A DNA stretch of 64,000 bases, from the NCBI GenBank assembly GCA_008180335.1, contig VTEF01000005.1, forward strand, positions 186,001 through 250,000. Reading direction: 5' to 3'. Positions 53,028 through 63,550 of the stretch are shown here, piece after piece. Source of the stretch: Priestia megaterium (GTDB lineage Bacteria; Bacillota; Bacilli; Bacillales; Bacillaceae_H). Position numbers and translations under genes: made by a program. Numbering within the stretch: the first letter of the stretch is position 1; each line of letters starts with the position of its first letter. Below the pieces are notes generated by a model. The model was not told the origin of the DNA, searched no databases, and saw only the letters and a list, made by a program, of their open reading frames with translations.

Positions 53028-54668
53028 TTACTGGAAATGCGCCCATTTAATTTGAATATCACCAAGGCCAGACATTACAACACCTTTTAAATCTTCATTT
53101 TGCACCCATGCATTCGTATAGAAATAAATCGGTGCAACTGGCATTTCGTCCATAAAGATTTCTTCAGCTTGTTTTAGCATTTGAAGACGTTTTTCAGGAT
53201 CTGTTTCTTTTTGAGAGTCAATTAAAAGCTTTTTATATTCTGGGTTTTCCCAGTTTGTATCGTTGTTTCCGCCTTCTTTGTCACGGAACAGCTCTAGGAA
53301 GTTGATTGGATCGTTAAAGTCACCTAACCAGCCCATACGACCAACTTGGTAATCTCCTTGGTGTAGTTTTTCAATATAAACTGCCCATTCAGCATTGTCT
53401 AATTCTACATCAATACCAAGGTTTTTCTTCCACATATCTTGGATTGCTTGTGCGATTTTCGCATGTTTTTCATCTGTGTTGTATGATACTTTAATAGCCG
53501 GTAATTCAGAAACATCTTTTAAGCCCATTTCTTCAAGGCCTTTTTGTAAATGTTCTTTTGCTTTTTCAACATCGTTATCTTTGAAGTAGCCTTTTGTATT
53601 CTCTTCAAACATTGTTGGTGGAACAGCTGCCATTGCAGGAACTGAGCCGTCTTTTGTGATTTGTTCTGTAATACCTTTACGATCTATCGCGTATGCTAAT
53701 GCTTTACGGATATTAACGTTATCTAATGGTTTTTGTTCTGTATTAAACTTGTACCAGTACGTACCAGCAATTTCTTGAATATTTAAAGAACCATCTTTTT
53801 CTAACTCAGGAAGCGCATCTGCAGGCAATTGCCCCGTTGGCATACCAGCCCAGTCTAGCTCACCGTTTTTGAACATTGAAAGCTCAGTGTTATTGTCATT
53901 GATCATGTACATTTCAACTTTTTTCAGCTTAACGGCATCTTTATCCCAATAGTTTTCATTTGGTTCTAAAACGATTTTGTCGTTATGTTTCCACTCTACC
54001 ATTTTGAATGGTCCGTTTGATGTATAGTTGTCGCCAGCATTTGTGTACCATTTTTTAGTTGTTTCAGCAATTTTTGTATTTACTGGGAAGTACGTATAGA
54101 AAGCAGTTAACTCTAAGAAATATGGCGTTGGGCTTTCTAATGTTACTTCAAGTGTTTTATCATCTTTTGCTTTAACAGCAACATCATCAATGGAACCTTT
54201 TCCTTCATTTGCTGCTTGTGCATTTTTCACATAATACAGCTGATAAGCGTATTGAGACTCATTTTTCGGATCTAACGCCCATTTCCAAGCATATTCAAAA
54301 TCCTTTGCAGTAACAGGATCGCCATTTGACCATTTTGCATCTTCACGAATTGTGAACGTGTATTGAGTTTTATCTTCACTAATTTTTACATCTTCAGCCA
54401 TAGCATTCTCTGGCTTGCCATCTTTATTAATACGAGTTAATCCTTCAAACGTTTGCAGTAATACGTTTGATGATGTTGAATCGTTTGCTAAACCTGGGTT
54501 TAGAGAAAACGGTTCAGTCTTAATATTTACACGAAGTGCTTGTTCTTTTTTACCATCGCCATTACCGCCTTCTCCGCCGCTGCTTGATTCTTTATCGAAT
54601 CCACATGCAGCTAAGAAAAGACTCATTACGAGTAGTAAGCTAAAAAGAATAGACAATCTTTTCTTCAT
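53028..54668 (-). CDS. oppA: Oligopeptide-binding lipoprotein OppA
   Basis: A 546-residue solute-binding lipoprotein. It has a signal peptide with lipobox LAAC (Cys near 22), a Ser/Gly-rich linker and the SBP family 5 fold with 'DAKWSNGDPVTAKDFEYAWKWAL' and 'VNIRKALAYAIDRKGI'. It captures peptides and hands them to OppBC. The start follows GGGGGTAACATTCA. It is the first gene of oppABCDF; the operon reads toward lower coordinates. No other gene lies between it and the leader region of trpS. Confidence 0.95.
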   Translation of the reverse strand: MKKRLSILFSLLLVMSLFLAACGFDKESSSGGEGGNGDGKKEQALRVNIKTEPFSLNPGLANDSTSSNVLLQTFEGLTRINKDGKPENAMAEDVKISEDKTQYTFTIREDAKWSNGDPVTAKDFEYAWKWALDPKNESQYAYQLYYVKNAQAANEGKGSIDDVAVKAKDDKTLEVTLESPTPYFLELTAFYTYFPVNTKIAETTKKWYTNAGDNYTSNGPFKMVEWKHNDKIVLEPNENYWDKDAVKLKKVEMYMINDNNTELSMFKNGELDWAGMPTGQLPADALPELEKDGSLNIQEIAGTYWYKFNTEQKPLDNVNIRKALAYAIDRKGITEQITKDGSVPAMAAVPPTMFEENTKGYFKDNDVEKAKEHLQKGLEEMGLKDVSELPAIKVSYNTDEKHAKIAQAIQDMWKKNLGIDVELDNAEWAVYIEKLHQGDYQVGRMGWLGDFNDPINFLELFRDKEGGNNDTNWENPEYKKLLIDSQKETDPEKRLQMLKQAEEIFMDEMPVAPIYFYTNAWVQNEDLKGVVMSGLGDIQIKWAHFQ

Positions 54669-55209
54669 TGAATGTTACCCCCTATTAAAATTGTTTGACT
54701 CACAAACATACTTTTTGCAATCATCTTTCAATACAAAATAGTCAGTTATTTCCACACAGCAAAATACTGAAGAACTATTAGCGAATAATTCTTCTACTCT
54801 AGTAATCTTATAAATCGTGTACACCTAAATCTCTTGTAAATGTATGCGTTTTATATGTAGAAGATCATTGTTGTTGCCAAACTGCGTATTGTAGCAAAAC
54901 ACTTCCTATTTTGTTTTTTCTGAAAAATTAAGATATTGTAACATCTTTGTAAAAAATATGTTTGTTACGCCTATTATAAATAGTTTAAAAATTTATTGCA
55001 ATACTATTATCTGTTCAAATTTTTCGACCATACCTGAAAAAAGCCTATTTTATAAAGATTCTGACTACTTGTCTGACATCTAAAATCTTTTTTGTAGTAT
55101 AGGTATTGCAATAAAGTTAAAAAGAATATAGCATAAAAAAATCTATTTGCAAATCTTTTTTTACTTAATACAGGTTTAAATTCACATATATTCGCGTTAT
55201 AATAGACAG
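54669..55209. other. AT-rich intergenic region between oppA and trpS
   Basis: About 540 bp of very AT-rich DNA holding the oppA promoter region (from 54669) and, at its right end, the trpS promoter. No credible gene or hairpin was found in 54780-55170. Confidence 0.55.
55175..55203 (+). promoter_or_regulatory. trpS promoter
   Basis: -10 TATAAT at 55198-55203 with a -35-like TTTAAA at 55175-55180, spacing 17. Confidence 0.6.
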
Positions 55210-56476
<1,267 letters not shown>

Positions 56477-56478
<2 letters not shown>

Positions 56479-56508
56479 AAAACCGACTGCGTGTGCAGTC
56501 GGTTTTTT
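56477..56508. terminator. Bidirectional terminator between trpS and yjbA
   Basis: A 14-bp stem (56477-56490 with 56495-56508) with GTGT loop and T-runs on both strands. Confidence 0.92.
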
Positions 56509-57256
56509 AATTTACTTTTGGTTCTTGTTCAATTTCCCACAATTTCTCGAAAAAGGGTTGTCCTTTAATTAAATGCTCACATAATTGTTTATGCTTTGAA
56601 GACCATCCTGTTTTTGTTTCTTCGTACAATTTATGCCAAACCTCATGAAATGACATAATTTGAATTTCTTCGTACTCATTTGGGTTCCATTCTGTATACC
56701 AATAACGAATTTGTGCAGTGTTCTTCGTTGTATGTAACTGATCTAATGCCATAAATAAAAGCTGTTTTAATTGACGTTCTTTACGTGTCAACCCTCTCAT
56801 TGTTTCAGGAGATGGAGACAAAATATGATGTTCTTTCTTTGTCAACTCATCTTCATCAAATTTGTAGTCCATGTCTTCTTGATCTGTAATCATTTCATAG
56901 ACGAGCTGCTCTTGACGTGGAATAAGACGGCTTTTTCGAATTGGAATTTGGTAACCCATTGTATCAACTGCTAAAATATTTGTACCATCTGTCACGATAA
57001 AACAATACTCCACTTGCGTACGTTCATGATTTTTCCGAATGTATGCTTTTTGGTATACATCTTGTAGTAATTGTTGAGGTAGTTCGGAAAGATCATTTTC
57101 AATGTAATGAAATAAAAGCGGGTTTACTTTTAATAATGGTGCTTGGTCAAGCAATTCCACACAATCATCTTTTCTCCACTCATGGAAATGACACACATTA
57201 TAACCGTTTTCTTCGCCTTCAAACCAATTTACCCATACATCATGAAGATATAGCAT
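56507..57256 (-). CDS. yjbA: UPF0736 protein YjbA
   Basis: A 249-residue cytosolic protein matching the YjbA/UPF0736 family, with '[23 protein letters not shown]' near the N terminus and '[21 protein letters not shown]' in the middle. It is soluble and has no known catalytic motif. The start has GAGGGGTAAATT. It converges on trpS and lies where B. subtilis places yjbA, between trpS and the app operon. Function unknown. Confidence 0.9.
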   Translation of the reverse strand: MLYLHDVWVNWFEGEENGYNVCHFHEWRKDDCVELLDQAPLLKVNPLLFHYIENDLSELPQQLLQDVYQKAYIRKNHERTQVEYCFIVTDGTNILAVDTMGYQIPIRKSRLIPRQEQLVYEMITDQEDMDYKFDEDELTKKEHHILSPSPETMRGLTRKERQLKQLLFMALDQLHTTKNTAQIRYWYTEWNPNEYEEIQIMSFHEVWHKLYEETKTGWSSKHKQLCEHLIKGQPFFEKLWEIEQEPKVN

Positions 57257-57619
57257 AATTTACCCCTCACTTACTAACTGTTTGTTACCCCTCAGTATAG
57301 GCAAACAAAGGAAGATTTATTCCAGATGATGTTATTTTTTCATTTTTCACTAAAGAAAAAACAGACAGTTATACCAGCAATACATTTGTAAATTTACCAA
57401 ATAATACAATAAATAACCCTCGACTAATTTATAAAAATCACTAAATGCGTATGATTTTAAAGTTGTGTTTCTCATCATGAATCAGCCAGAAAAAAATAAG
57501 AGTTCTACTAACAAACCCTCACTGTGCTACAATGAATTTTCGAGTTTCTTCTATAATACATGTGTTTGTCAGAGAAGCTGACAAACACAAAAAATCTATC
57601 ACGCTTTTGTGATAGATTT
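57257..57619. other. Intergenic region between yjbA and appC
   Basis: About 360 bp. The first part (57260-57540) is AT-rich and featureless. The end holds two hairpins in tandem (57561-57589 and 57589-57621). Confidence 0.5.
57561..57589. repeat. Perfect inverted repeat next to the app terminator
   Basis: TGTGTTTGTCAG-AGAAG-CTGACAAACACA, a 12-bp stem with a 5-nt loop, directly beside the terminator at 57589-57621. It has no T-run of its own. Confidence 0.6.
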
Positions 57620-57621
57620 TT
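57589..57621 (-). terminator. Terminator of the app operon
   Basis: AAAAATCTATCAC (57590-57602) pairs with GTGATAGATTTTT (57609-57621) around GCTTTT. The appC stop codon overlaps its start. Confidence 0.9.
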
Positions 57622-58534
57622 AACGAGAAGATTTTGGATTTAGTGCATCCTTTAACCCTTCCCCAATGAAATTAATGGCTAAAATTGTAAACGTAACTGC
57701 TAGACCCGGGGGAACCCACATCCATACTTTATTCTGCAATACATCTGATTGTCTTGCTTCTGTTAACATATTTCCCCAGCTAGGCGTATCTGCTGGTACA
57801 CCAAATCCAATAAAGCTAATTGAAGATTCAAAGACAATCATAATGGCCATTAATAAACTTGCTTGAACGACAACTGTTGAGAATACGTTGGGCATTAAAT
57901 GCTTCACAATAATCTTCAATGGGCTGCACCCGATAGATACCGCAGCTAATACATATTCATTCTCTTTTTCAGCTAAAATTTTACTACGAACAAGACGGGC
58001 TGTACTTCCCCAGCTTAAGGCACTTACAACTAAAATCAGTGTCCAAACACCAGAAATTTCCCCAATGAAAATCGTATTCAAGACAACAACAAATACAATT
58101 AATGGAAAGTTCAATACAAAATCTGTAAACCTCATTAAAACCTGATCGACACCCCCGCCATAATAACCTGCTAGCGAGCCAATTATCGTACCGAACGAAA
58201 CGACTAATAATGTACAAGCAACACCAATTAACAGAGATGTTCGGCCGCCGTAAATTGTTCGGGCAAATACATCTCGGCCATTTGTATCGGTCCCAAACCA
58301 ATGTTCAATAGAAGGTGGTAAATTCATCGCCATGTAATCAATTCGTGCGATATCAACTTTAATAATATATGGCGCTAAGACCGCGAGTGAGGTCATAATA
58401 ATCATAAAGACTAAACTGATTATAGCGAGTTTATTTTTGAAGAATTTTTTCCGCGCAATCGCCCATGGAGAAAGACTTTTTTTGGATTTCACATTAGGTC
58501 CTTGTTGAATGTTTTTCTTTGTTATGATTTCCAT
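57620..58534 (-). CDS. appC: Oligopeptide ABC transporter permease AppC
   Basis: A 304-residue permease with an N-terminal cytosolic segment and about six helices, with OppC-type 'FKNKLAIISLVFMI' and 'EHWFGTDTNGRDVFARTIYGG'. The EAA loop is 'AAVSIGCSPLKIIVKHLMPNV'. It pairs with AppB. The start at 58534 has AGGAGG six bases upstream; the ATG at 58540 abuts that site. It is the last gene of appDFABC. In B. subtilis App is a second oligopeptide transporter that can replace Opp. Confidence 0.93.
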   Translation of the reverse strand: MEIITKKNIQQGPNVKSKKSLSPWAIARKKFFKNKLAIISLVFMIIMTSLAVLAPYIIKVDIARIDYMAMNLPPSIEHWFGTDTNGRDVFARTIYGGRTSLLIGVACTLLVVSFGTIIGSLAGYYGGGVDQVLMRFTDFVLNFPLIVFVVVLNTIFIGEISGVWTLILVVSALSWGSTARLVRSKILAEKENEYVLAAVSIGCSPLKIIVKHLMPNVFSTVVVQASLLMAIMIVFESSISFIGFGVPADTPSWGNMLTEARQSDVLQNKVWMWVPPGLAVTFTILAINFIGEGLKDALNPKSSR

Positions 58535-58544
58535 ATCCATCCTC

Positions 58545-59510
58545 CTATTCTAAACGAATACGCGGATCTGCTACACCATATAGCATATCAGCTACCAAAT
58601 TTCCAACTAAGGTTAACACTGAAAACAGCATTGTCAAAGCCATCATCACTGAGTAGTCACGAGTCATTACAGAGTCTACAAATAACATGCCAATACCTGG
58701 ATACGTAAAGATTGTTTCAGTAATGATTGAGCCACTAATGATTGTTACAATATCAAATCCTAAAAAGGTAATAAGCGGAATAATTGAGTTGCGTAAAATA
58801 TGAATGTTATAAATTTTTGATTCCTTTGTTCCTTTTGCTCTTGCTGTTCGAACAAAGTCTTTACGGCTGTTTTCAATAATGTCATTACGTAAAAACTGTG
58901 TATACTGAGCCGTTGACATTAATCCTAATACTAAAGCAGGTAAAATAACATGATGAATTCGGCTTTGAAAATATTCAAATGTTCCTTTTTCTAACCCCAC
59001 CTCAACCGAACCGCTAAATGGAAACCATCCTAGTTGAAACGAAAAGAAATAAATCGCCACAATCCCGGCAATAAAAGAAGGGACAGCTAATGCAAAATAA
59101 TTATATCCTGCAATTAAATGATCTCCTAACGTATATGGTTTCTTTCCAGCGTACATTCCAAGTACAAAAGCGAATACATATGTAATTAATAAAGCTGTAA
59201 GAGCTAAAAAGAGTGTGTTCGGCATCCTCTCTAAGATAATATCAGCAGCAGGAAGTTTATGTGTAGTTGATTTCCCAAAATCTCCTTGTGCAATCCCTGT
59301 AATCCAGCGCCAATATTGAACGTGAATTGGGTCATTATATCCAAGCTTATCACGCATTTCTTCGATGTATTTTGGATCTGTATTACTTGGATTAATTTCT
59401 CCCCCAAAAGGGTCCCCTGGCATCATCTTTGCCAGGGAAAATACTACAAAGGAAATCAGAATCAACAGCGGAATCATACCTAGTATACGTCGCAATGAGT
59501 ATTGAAGCAT
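58545..59510 (-). CDS. appB: Oligopeptide ABC transporter permease AppB
   Basis: A 321-residue permease of about six helices with the OppB/DppB N terminus ('MLQYSLRRILGMIPLLILISF') and 'MMPGDPFGGEI'. The EAA loop is 'RTARAKGTKESKIYNIHILRNS'. It forms the pore with AppC. The start has AAAAGGAGAGTCAACG. It follows appA by about 35 bases. Confidence 0.93.
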   Translation of the reverse strand: MLQYSLRRILGMIPLLILISFVVFSLAKMMPGDPFGGEINPSNTDPKYIEEMRDKLGYNDPIHVQYWRWITGIAQGDFGKSTTHKLPAADIILERMPNTLFLALTALLITYVFAFVLGMYAGKKPYTLGDHLIAGYNYFALAVPSFIAGIVAIYFFSFQLGWFPFSGSVEVGLEKGTFEYFQSRIHHVILPALVLGLMSTAQYTQFLRNDIIENSRKDFVRTARAKGTKESKIYNIHILRNSIIPLITFLGFDIVTIISGSIITETIFTYPGIGMLFVDSVMTRDYSVMMALTMLFSVLTLVGNLVADMLYGVADPRIRLE

Positions 59511-59544
59511 CGTTGACTCTCCTTTTATTAAATTTACTTCATCA

Positions 59545-61278
59545 TTATTCCGTTACAGACCATTTATGAGGTTCAATTACGACCGTCCCTGGATCCATTG
59601 TGACATTTTTCAAGCGTTTATTGACAACATAAAGATTTTGATTTTCCCAAAGCGGAAGGCCCGGCAATTCTTCATTAAATAATTTTTGCCATTTCACATA
59701 TACGTCCTTACGGTACTCATCATCAAATGATTTTTCGCTTAATCCTTCTTTAATTAACGCATCTGATTCTTCATTCACCCAACGTCCGTAGTTCCACTCT
59801 GCATGAGAACCCCATAACCCTGTTTGGTCAGGGTCTGCTCCTGTATCCCAAGCACCGAAGAATGCTTCTAATACTTTATCATCATTATCTTTCATTTCGT
59901 TATACAAATTGAACTCAATCAGTGAACCTGTTGCTAATTCCGTTTTAATACCAATGTCATTCCAGCCTTGAATAATCGCTTTTGCACGACCTTCAAAGTT
60001 TGCCGGTCCTGCATAGTGACCAAATGAAATTTTAAACTCTTTGCCTTGCGGATCTTCAACAAATCCATCTCCGTTTGTATCTTTATATCCTGCTTCAGCT
60101 AATAATGATTTTGCTTTTTCAGGATTGTATTTGTAATCTACTAAATCTTTCGCATCAGCGGCAATCCAGAACACAGAAGGAACAACAGTATTTGTTACAA
60201 TTGCTTTATTATTCATAAATGCTTTTACCATCGCTTCACGGTCTAAAGCATAAAGTAATGCTTGACGCAGTTTTTTCTCTTTAAACTTATCAAAATCAGC
60301 AATATTTTTTAACGTTGCTTGATCACGATGGCCAAAGCGTAATCCAATATAAGAATAAGCAGTTGCTTTGCCTTCTAACAATTCAATGTTATCTAGTTTA
60401 TTTAATTGTTCTAAATCAGTGGGACGAATTTCCATTAAATCTACTTCACCCTTTTGCAAAGCACCTGCTGCTACTGATGGGTCAATAACTTTGACAACAA
60501 CTCCGTCAAGATAAGGCTTGCCTTTCCAGTAATCGTCAAATCGTTCTAATTCGACATACTCACCTGGAACTACCTTCTTCACTTTAAACGGCCCAACACC
60601 GATTGCTTCTTGACGTACTTGTTTAGATTCTTGAAGATCTTTTACTGCAACACCTTCATAATATTTCTTCGGCATCGGATAAGGCCAAAGGTTTTCTAAA
60701 TTATTCACGCGTACTTCTTTAAATGTTACTTTCACTGTATATGGATCTACTACTTCAATACCGGAAATGGAGTCAGCTTTTCCATCATGATACTCTGCTG
60801 CACCTTTTACATGCTCAACATTCACATAACGAGGACCTGTATAATCTTTATTTGCTAATGTTTCAAGTGCAAATTTCCAGTCTTCAACTGTTAGTTCTTC
60901 ACCATTGTGCCATTTAACGCCTTCTTGAAATTTGAATGTATACGTTAATTTATCTTCACTAATTTCCCATGTAGCCAAATTCGGCTCATATTTTAGTTCT
61001 TTATCTGTTTTATAAACACCTTCACTAATAAACTCTAAAATTCGTGCATCTGGTGCACCGCCATAAAATCCAAAATCAAGAATTCCCTCAGGTGCTGTGT
61101 CAAGTGCAAATGTAACCGTTCCTCCTTCTTTTGGCTTATCTGTTTTTGAGCCATCTGTTTTTGCTTCACTACTTTCATTATTTGAAGACGATGAACTGCT
61201 TCCACTGCTACATGCTGCTAAAAAGAATGACAACACAAGCAAAACAGACATTAACGATAAAAAGAATCTTCTCTTCAT
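59545..61278 (-). CDS. appA: Oligopeptide-binding lipoprotein AppA
   Basis: A 577-residue lipoprotein with lipobox LAAC (Cys near 23), a long Ser/Asn-rich linker (about 24-52) and the SBP family 5 fold ('GVKWHNGEELTVEDWKFALETLA'). It binds oligopeptides at the membrane surface for AppBC. The start has GGGGGGAACACA. appF lies 45 bases upstream on the same strand, so the operon order is appD-appF-appA-appB-appC. Its sequence differs clearly from OppA of the same window, so the two are not recent duplicates. Confidence 0.93.
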   Translation of the reverse strand: MKRRFFLSLMSVLLVLSFFLAACSSGSSSSSSNNESSEAKTDGSKTDKPKEGGTVTFALDTAPEGILDFGFYGGAPDARILEFISEGVYKTDKELKYEPNLATWEISEDKLTYTFKFQEGVKWHNGEELTVEDWKFALETLANKDYTGPRYVNVEHVKGAAEYHDGKADSISGIEVVDPYTVKVTFKEVRVNNLENLWPYPMPKKYYEGVAVKDLQESKQVRQEAIGVGPFKVKKVVPGEYVELERFDDYWKGKPYLDGVVVKVIDPSVAAGALQKGEVDLMEIRPTDLEQLNKLDNIELLEGKATAYSYIGLRFGHRDQATLKNIADFDKFKEKKLRQALLYALDREAMVKAFMNNKAIVTNTVVPSVFWIAADAKDLVDYKYNPEKAKSLLAEAGYKDTNGDGFVEDPQGKEFKISFGHYAGPANFEGRAKAIIQGWNDIGIKTELATGSLIEFNLYNEMKDNDDKVLEAFFGAWDTGADPDQTGLWGSHAEWNYGRWVNEESDALIKEGLSEKSFDDEYRKDVYVKWQKLFNEELPGLPLWENQNLYVVNKRLKNVTMDPGTVVIEPHKWSVTE

Positions 61279-61323
61279 TGTGTTCCCCCCTATTAATCTA
61301 CAACATTCAAAATTATGTAGCTC

Positions 61324-62310
61324 TTAGTTATATATATGACAAGCTACCTGATGCCCTGGCTTCACCTCCTTTAAAACAGGCTTAACCTTACTACATTCCT
61401 CTTTGGCATGCATACAACGAGGATGAAATGCACACCCCTTTGGTGGATCAATCGGGCTCGGCATATCACCTTGTAAAATAATGCGATGTCTTTTCTTTCG
61501 GGGATCTGGCTCTGGAATAGCTGATACAAGGGCTTGCGTATAAGGATGTAATGGTTCAACATATAAGCTTTTCTTAGTAGCAATCTCTACTAAGCCACCT
61601 AAATACATCACACCAATGCAATCACTCATATGTTTTACAACACTTAAATCATGAGCAATAAATAAAAAGGTTAGATCAAATTCCTGCTGCAATTCTTTAA
61701 GGAGATTAAGTACTTGTGATTGGACAGATACGTCTAAAGCTGATACAGGTTCATCGGCAATAATTAACTTAGGGCGGAGTGCTAGGGCACGTGCAATTCC
61801 AATGCGTTGACGCTGCCCACCTGAAAATTCATGAGGATATTTATAGTAAGCATCTTCGGGTAAGCCTACTTTCGTGAGTAGATCCATAACTTCGGGTTTT
61901 AATTGTTTGAGTGACTTGCCGGTAAAATTCCGAATTGGTTCTGAGATTACATCCCCAACCATCTGCATAGGATTTAGGGAAGCATAGGGATCTTGGAACA
62001 CCATCTGAAAATCTTGTCTAATTTTTCTTAATGACGTTCCTTTTACACTCGTAATATCTTTTCCGTCAAAAATAATCTTTCCACTGGTCGGATTTAATAA
62101 TCGCAAAATGGTGCGTCCTGCTGTTGATTTCCCGCAACCTGACTCCCCAACAAGTCCTAAGGTTTCACCTTTTCGTATTGAAAATGAAATACCATCAACG
62201 GCTTTTACATCCCCAATTTTTTTGCGTAAAAACCCACCTCGAATAGGATAGTACGTTTTTAAGTTCTGCACTTCAAGCAAGATATCTTTTTCCTTTGCTG
62301 CTTGACTCAT
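61324..62310 (-). CDS. appF: Oligopeptide ABC transporter ATP-binding protein AppF
   Basis: A 328-residue ABC ATPase: Walker A '[12 protein letters not shown]', signature '[15 protein letters not shown]', Walker B 'LIIADEPVSALD', H-loop 'IAHDL', and a Cys-rich C terminus ('GCAFHPRCMHAKEEC') that in related proteins holds an iron-sulfur cluster. The ATG at 62308-62310 shares its A with the appD TGA stop (TGATG), so translation is coupled. It works with AppD. Confidence 0.94.
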   Translation of the reverse strand: MSQAAKEKDILLEVQNLKTYYPIRGGFLRKKIGDVKAVDGISFSIRKGETLGLVGESGCGKSTAGRTILRLLNPTSGKIIFDGKDITSVKGTSLRKIRQDFQMVFQDPYASLNPMQMVGDVISEPIRNFTGKSLKQLKPEVMDLLTKVGLPEDAYYKYPHEFSGGQRQRIGIARALALRPKLIIADEPVSALDVSVQSQVLNLLKELQQEFDLTFLFIAHDLSVVKHMSDCIGVMYLGGLVEIATKKSLYVEPLHPYTQALVSAIPEPDPRKKRHRIILQGDMPSPIDPPKGCAFHPRCMHAKEECSKVKPVLKEVKPGHQVACHIYN

Positions 62311-63332
62311 CAGCTTGTTTTCACTCCTTCTGAAGGATAGCTATTTTCATACAATAAACATGCGACTTGATGTCCTTGTTCATCTGCTGCTAAACGAGGT
62401 ACAATCATTTGGCAGTCTTTCATGACGCTTGAACATCGGTCAGCAAACCGACAACCTGTTCGCGGCATATTGATTAAAGAAGGCACAATTCCTTTTATCG
62501 TATTCAATATTTCTGTTTCTTCTTGCATTCGCGGAATCGATTGTAATAATGCTTTTGTGTAAGGATGCTTTGGATTGTAAAAAAGCGTATCAACATCCGT
62601 GTGTTCAACTACTTTTCCTCCATACATTACAATTACTTCATCACACATTTCAGCTACTATACCTAGGTCATGAGTAATCATAATGATTGACATGTCATTC
62701 ATTTCTTGAATTTCTTTTAATAATTCAAGAATTTGAGCTTGTACTGTTACATCTAATGCGGTTGTTGGTTCATCAGCAATTAATAATTTAGGCTGACAAG
62801 CAATCGCTATCGCAATCATAACGCGCTGCCTCATTCCACCTGATAATTGATGCGGATATTCATCAATCAGCTTTTCGGCTCTCGCAATTCCTACACTTTT
62901 TAACAGTTTAATACTGCTTTGACGGGCTTCTTTTTTGGAAATAGTTGAGTGGTTAAATAATACTTCTTGAAGTTGATATCCGATTGTTAAGACAGGATTT
63001 AATGATGTCATAGGCTCTTGAAAAATCATGGAGATATCTTTTCCGCGAACATTATTCATTTCGTTATCTGGTAAGTTTGTTAAGTCTACACCATTGAATA
63101 ATACTTGCCCGCCAGCAATTTTACTGTTAATTTTAGGAAGCAAACCAATTACCGATAGCGACAAAACACTTTTCCCGCAGCCTGATTCACCAACAATACC
63201 GACAATCTTTTTTCGCCCGACACGAAACGAGACATCATCAACTGCATTGTGCCAAGATCCATTGATTAAAAAAGCAGTTTCTAGATTTTTTATTTCTAAT
63301 AGGGGTGTTTCGTTTATTGTTTTTCCTTTCAT
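62310..63332 (-). CDS. appD: Oligopeptide ABC transporter ATP-binding protein AppD
   Basis: A 340-residue ABC ATPase: Walker A '[12 protein letters not shown]', signature '[15 protein letters not shown]', Walker B '[12 protein letters not shown]', H-loop 'ITHDL', and the C-terminal cysteines 'GCRFADRCSSVMKDC'. The start has GAGGTGTGCGATAAAT. It leads the app operon; the 217 bp upstream are very AT-rich and separate it from yjaZ. It is the partner of AppF. Confidence 0.94.
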   Translation of the reverse strand: MKGKTINETPLLEIKNLETAFLINGSWHNAVDDVSFRVGRKKIVGIVGESGCGKSVLSLSVIGLLPKINSKIAGGQVLFNGVDLTNLPDNEMNNVRGKDISMIFQEPMTSLNPVLTIGYQLQEVLFNHSTISKKEARQSSIKLLKSVGIARAEKLIDEYPHQLSGGMRQRVMIAIAIACQPKLLIADEPTTALDVTVQAQILELLKEIQEMNDMSIIMITHDLGIVAEMCDEVIVMYGGKVVEHTDVDTLFYNPKHPYTKALLQSIPRMQEETEILNTIKGIVPSLINMPRTGCRFADRCSSVMKDCQMIVPRLAADEQGHQVACLLYENSYPSEGVKTS

Positions 63333-63550
63333 ATTTATCGCACACCTCTTATTTCCAGAAAATTGTTATATTTGAATAAGATAATATTACAATATCTTTA
63401 CAAAATCAATATATTTTGAAAATTAATTATATTTAATATCTTCTGTTTTATATCTTTCTTTATCACTTTAACGCATAATCACCTTACATTTTTAAGAATA
63501 ATAGGGTTAAATTACCTGTTACAATATACCTATTAACCTAACAAAAACAG

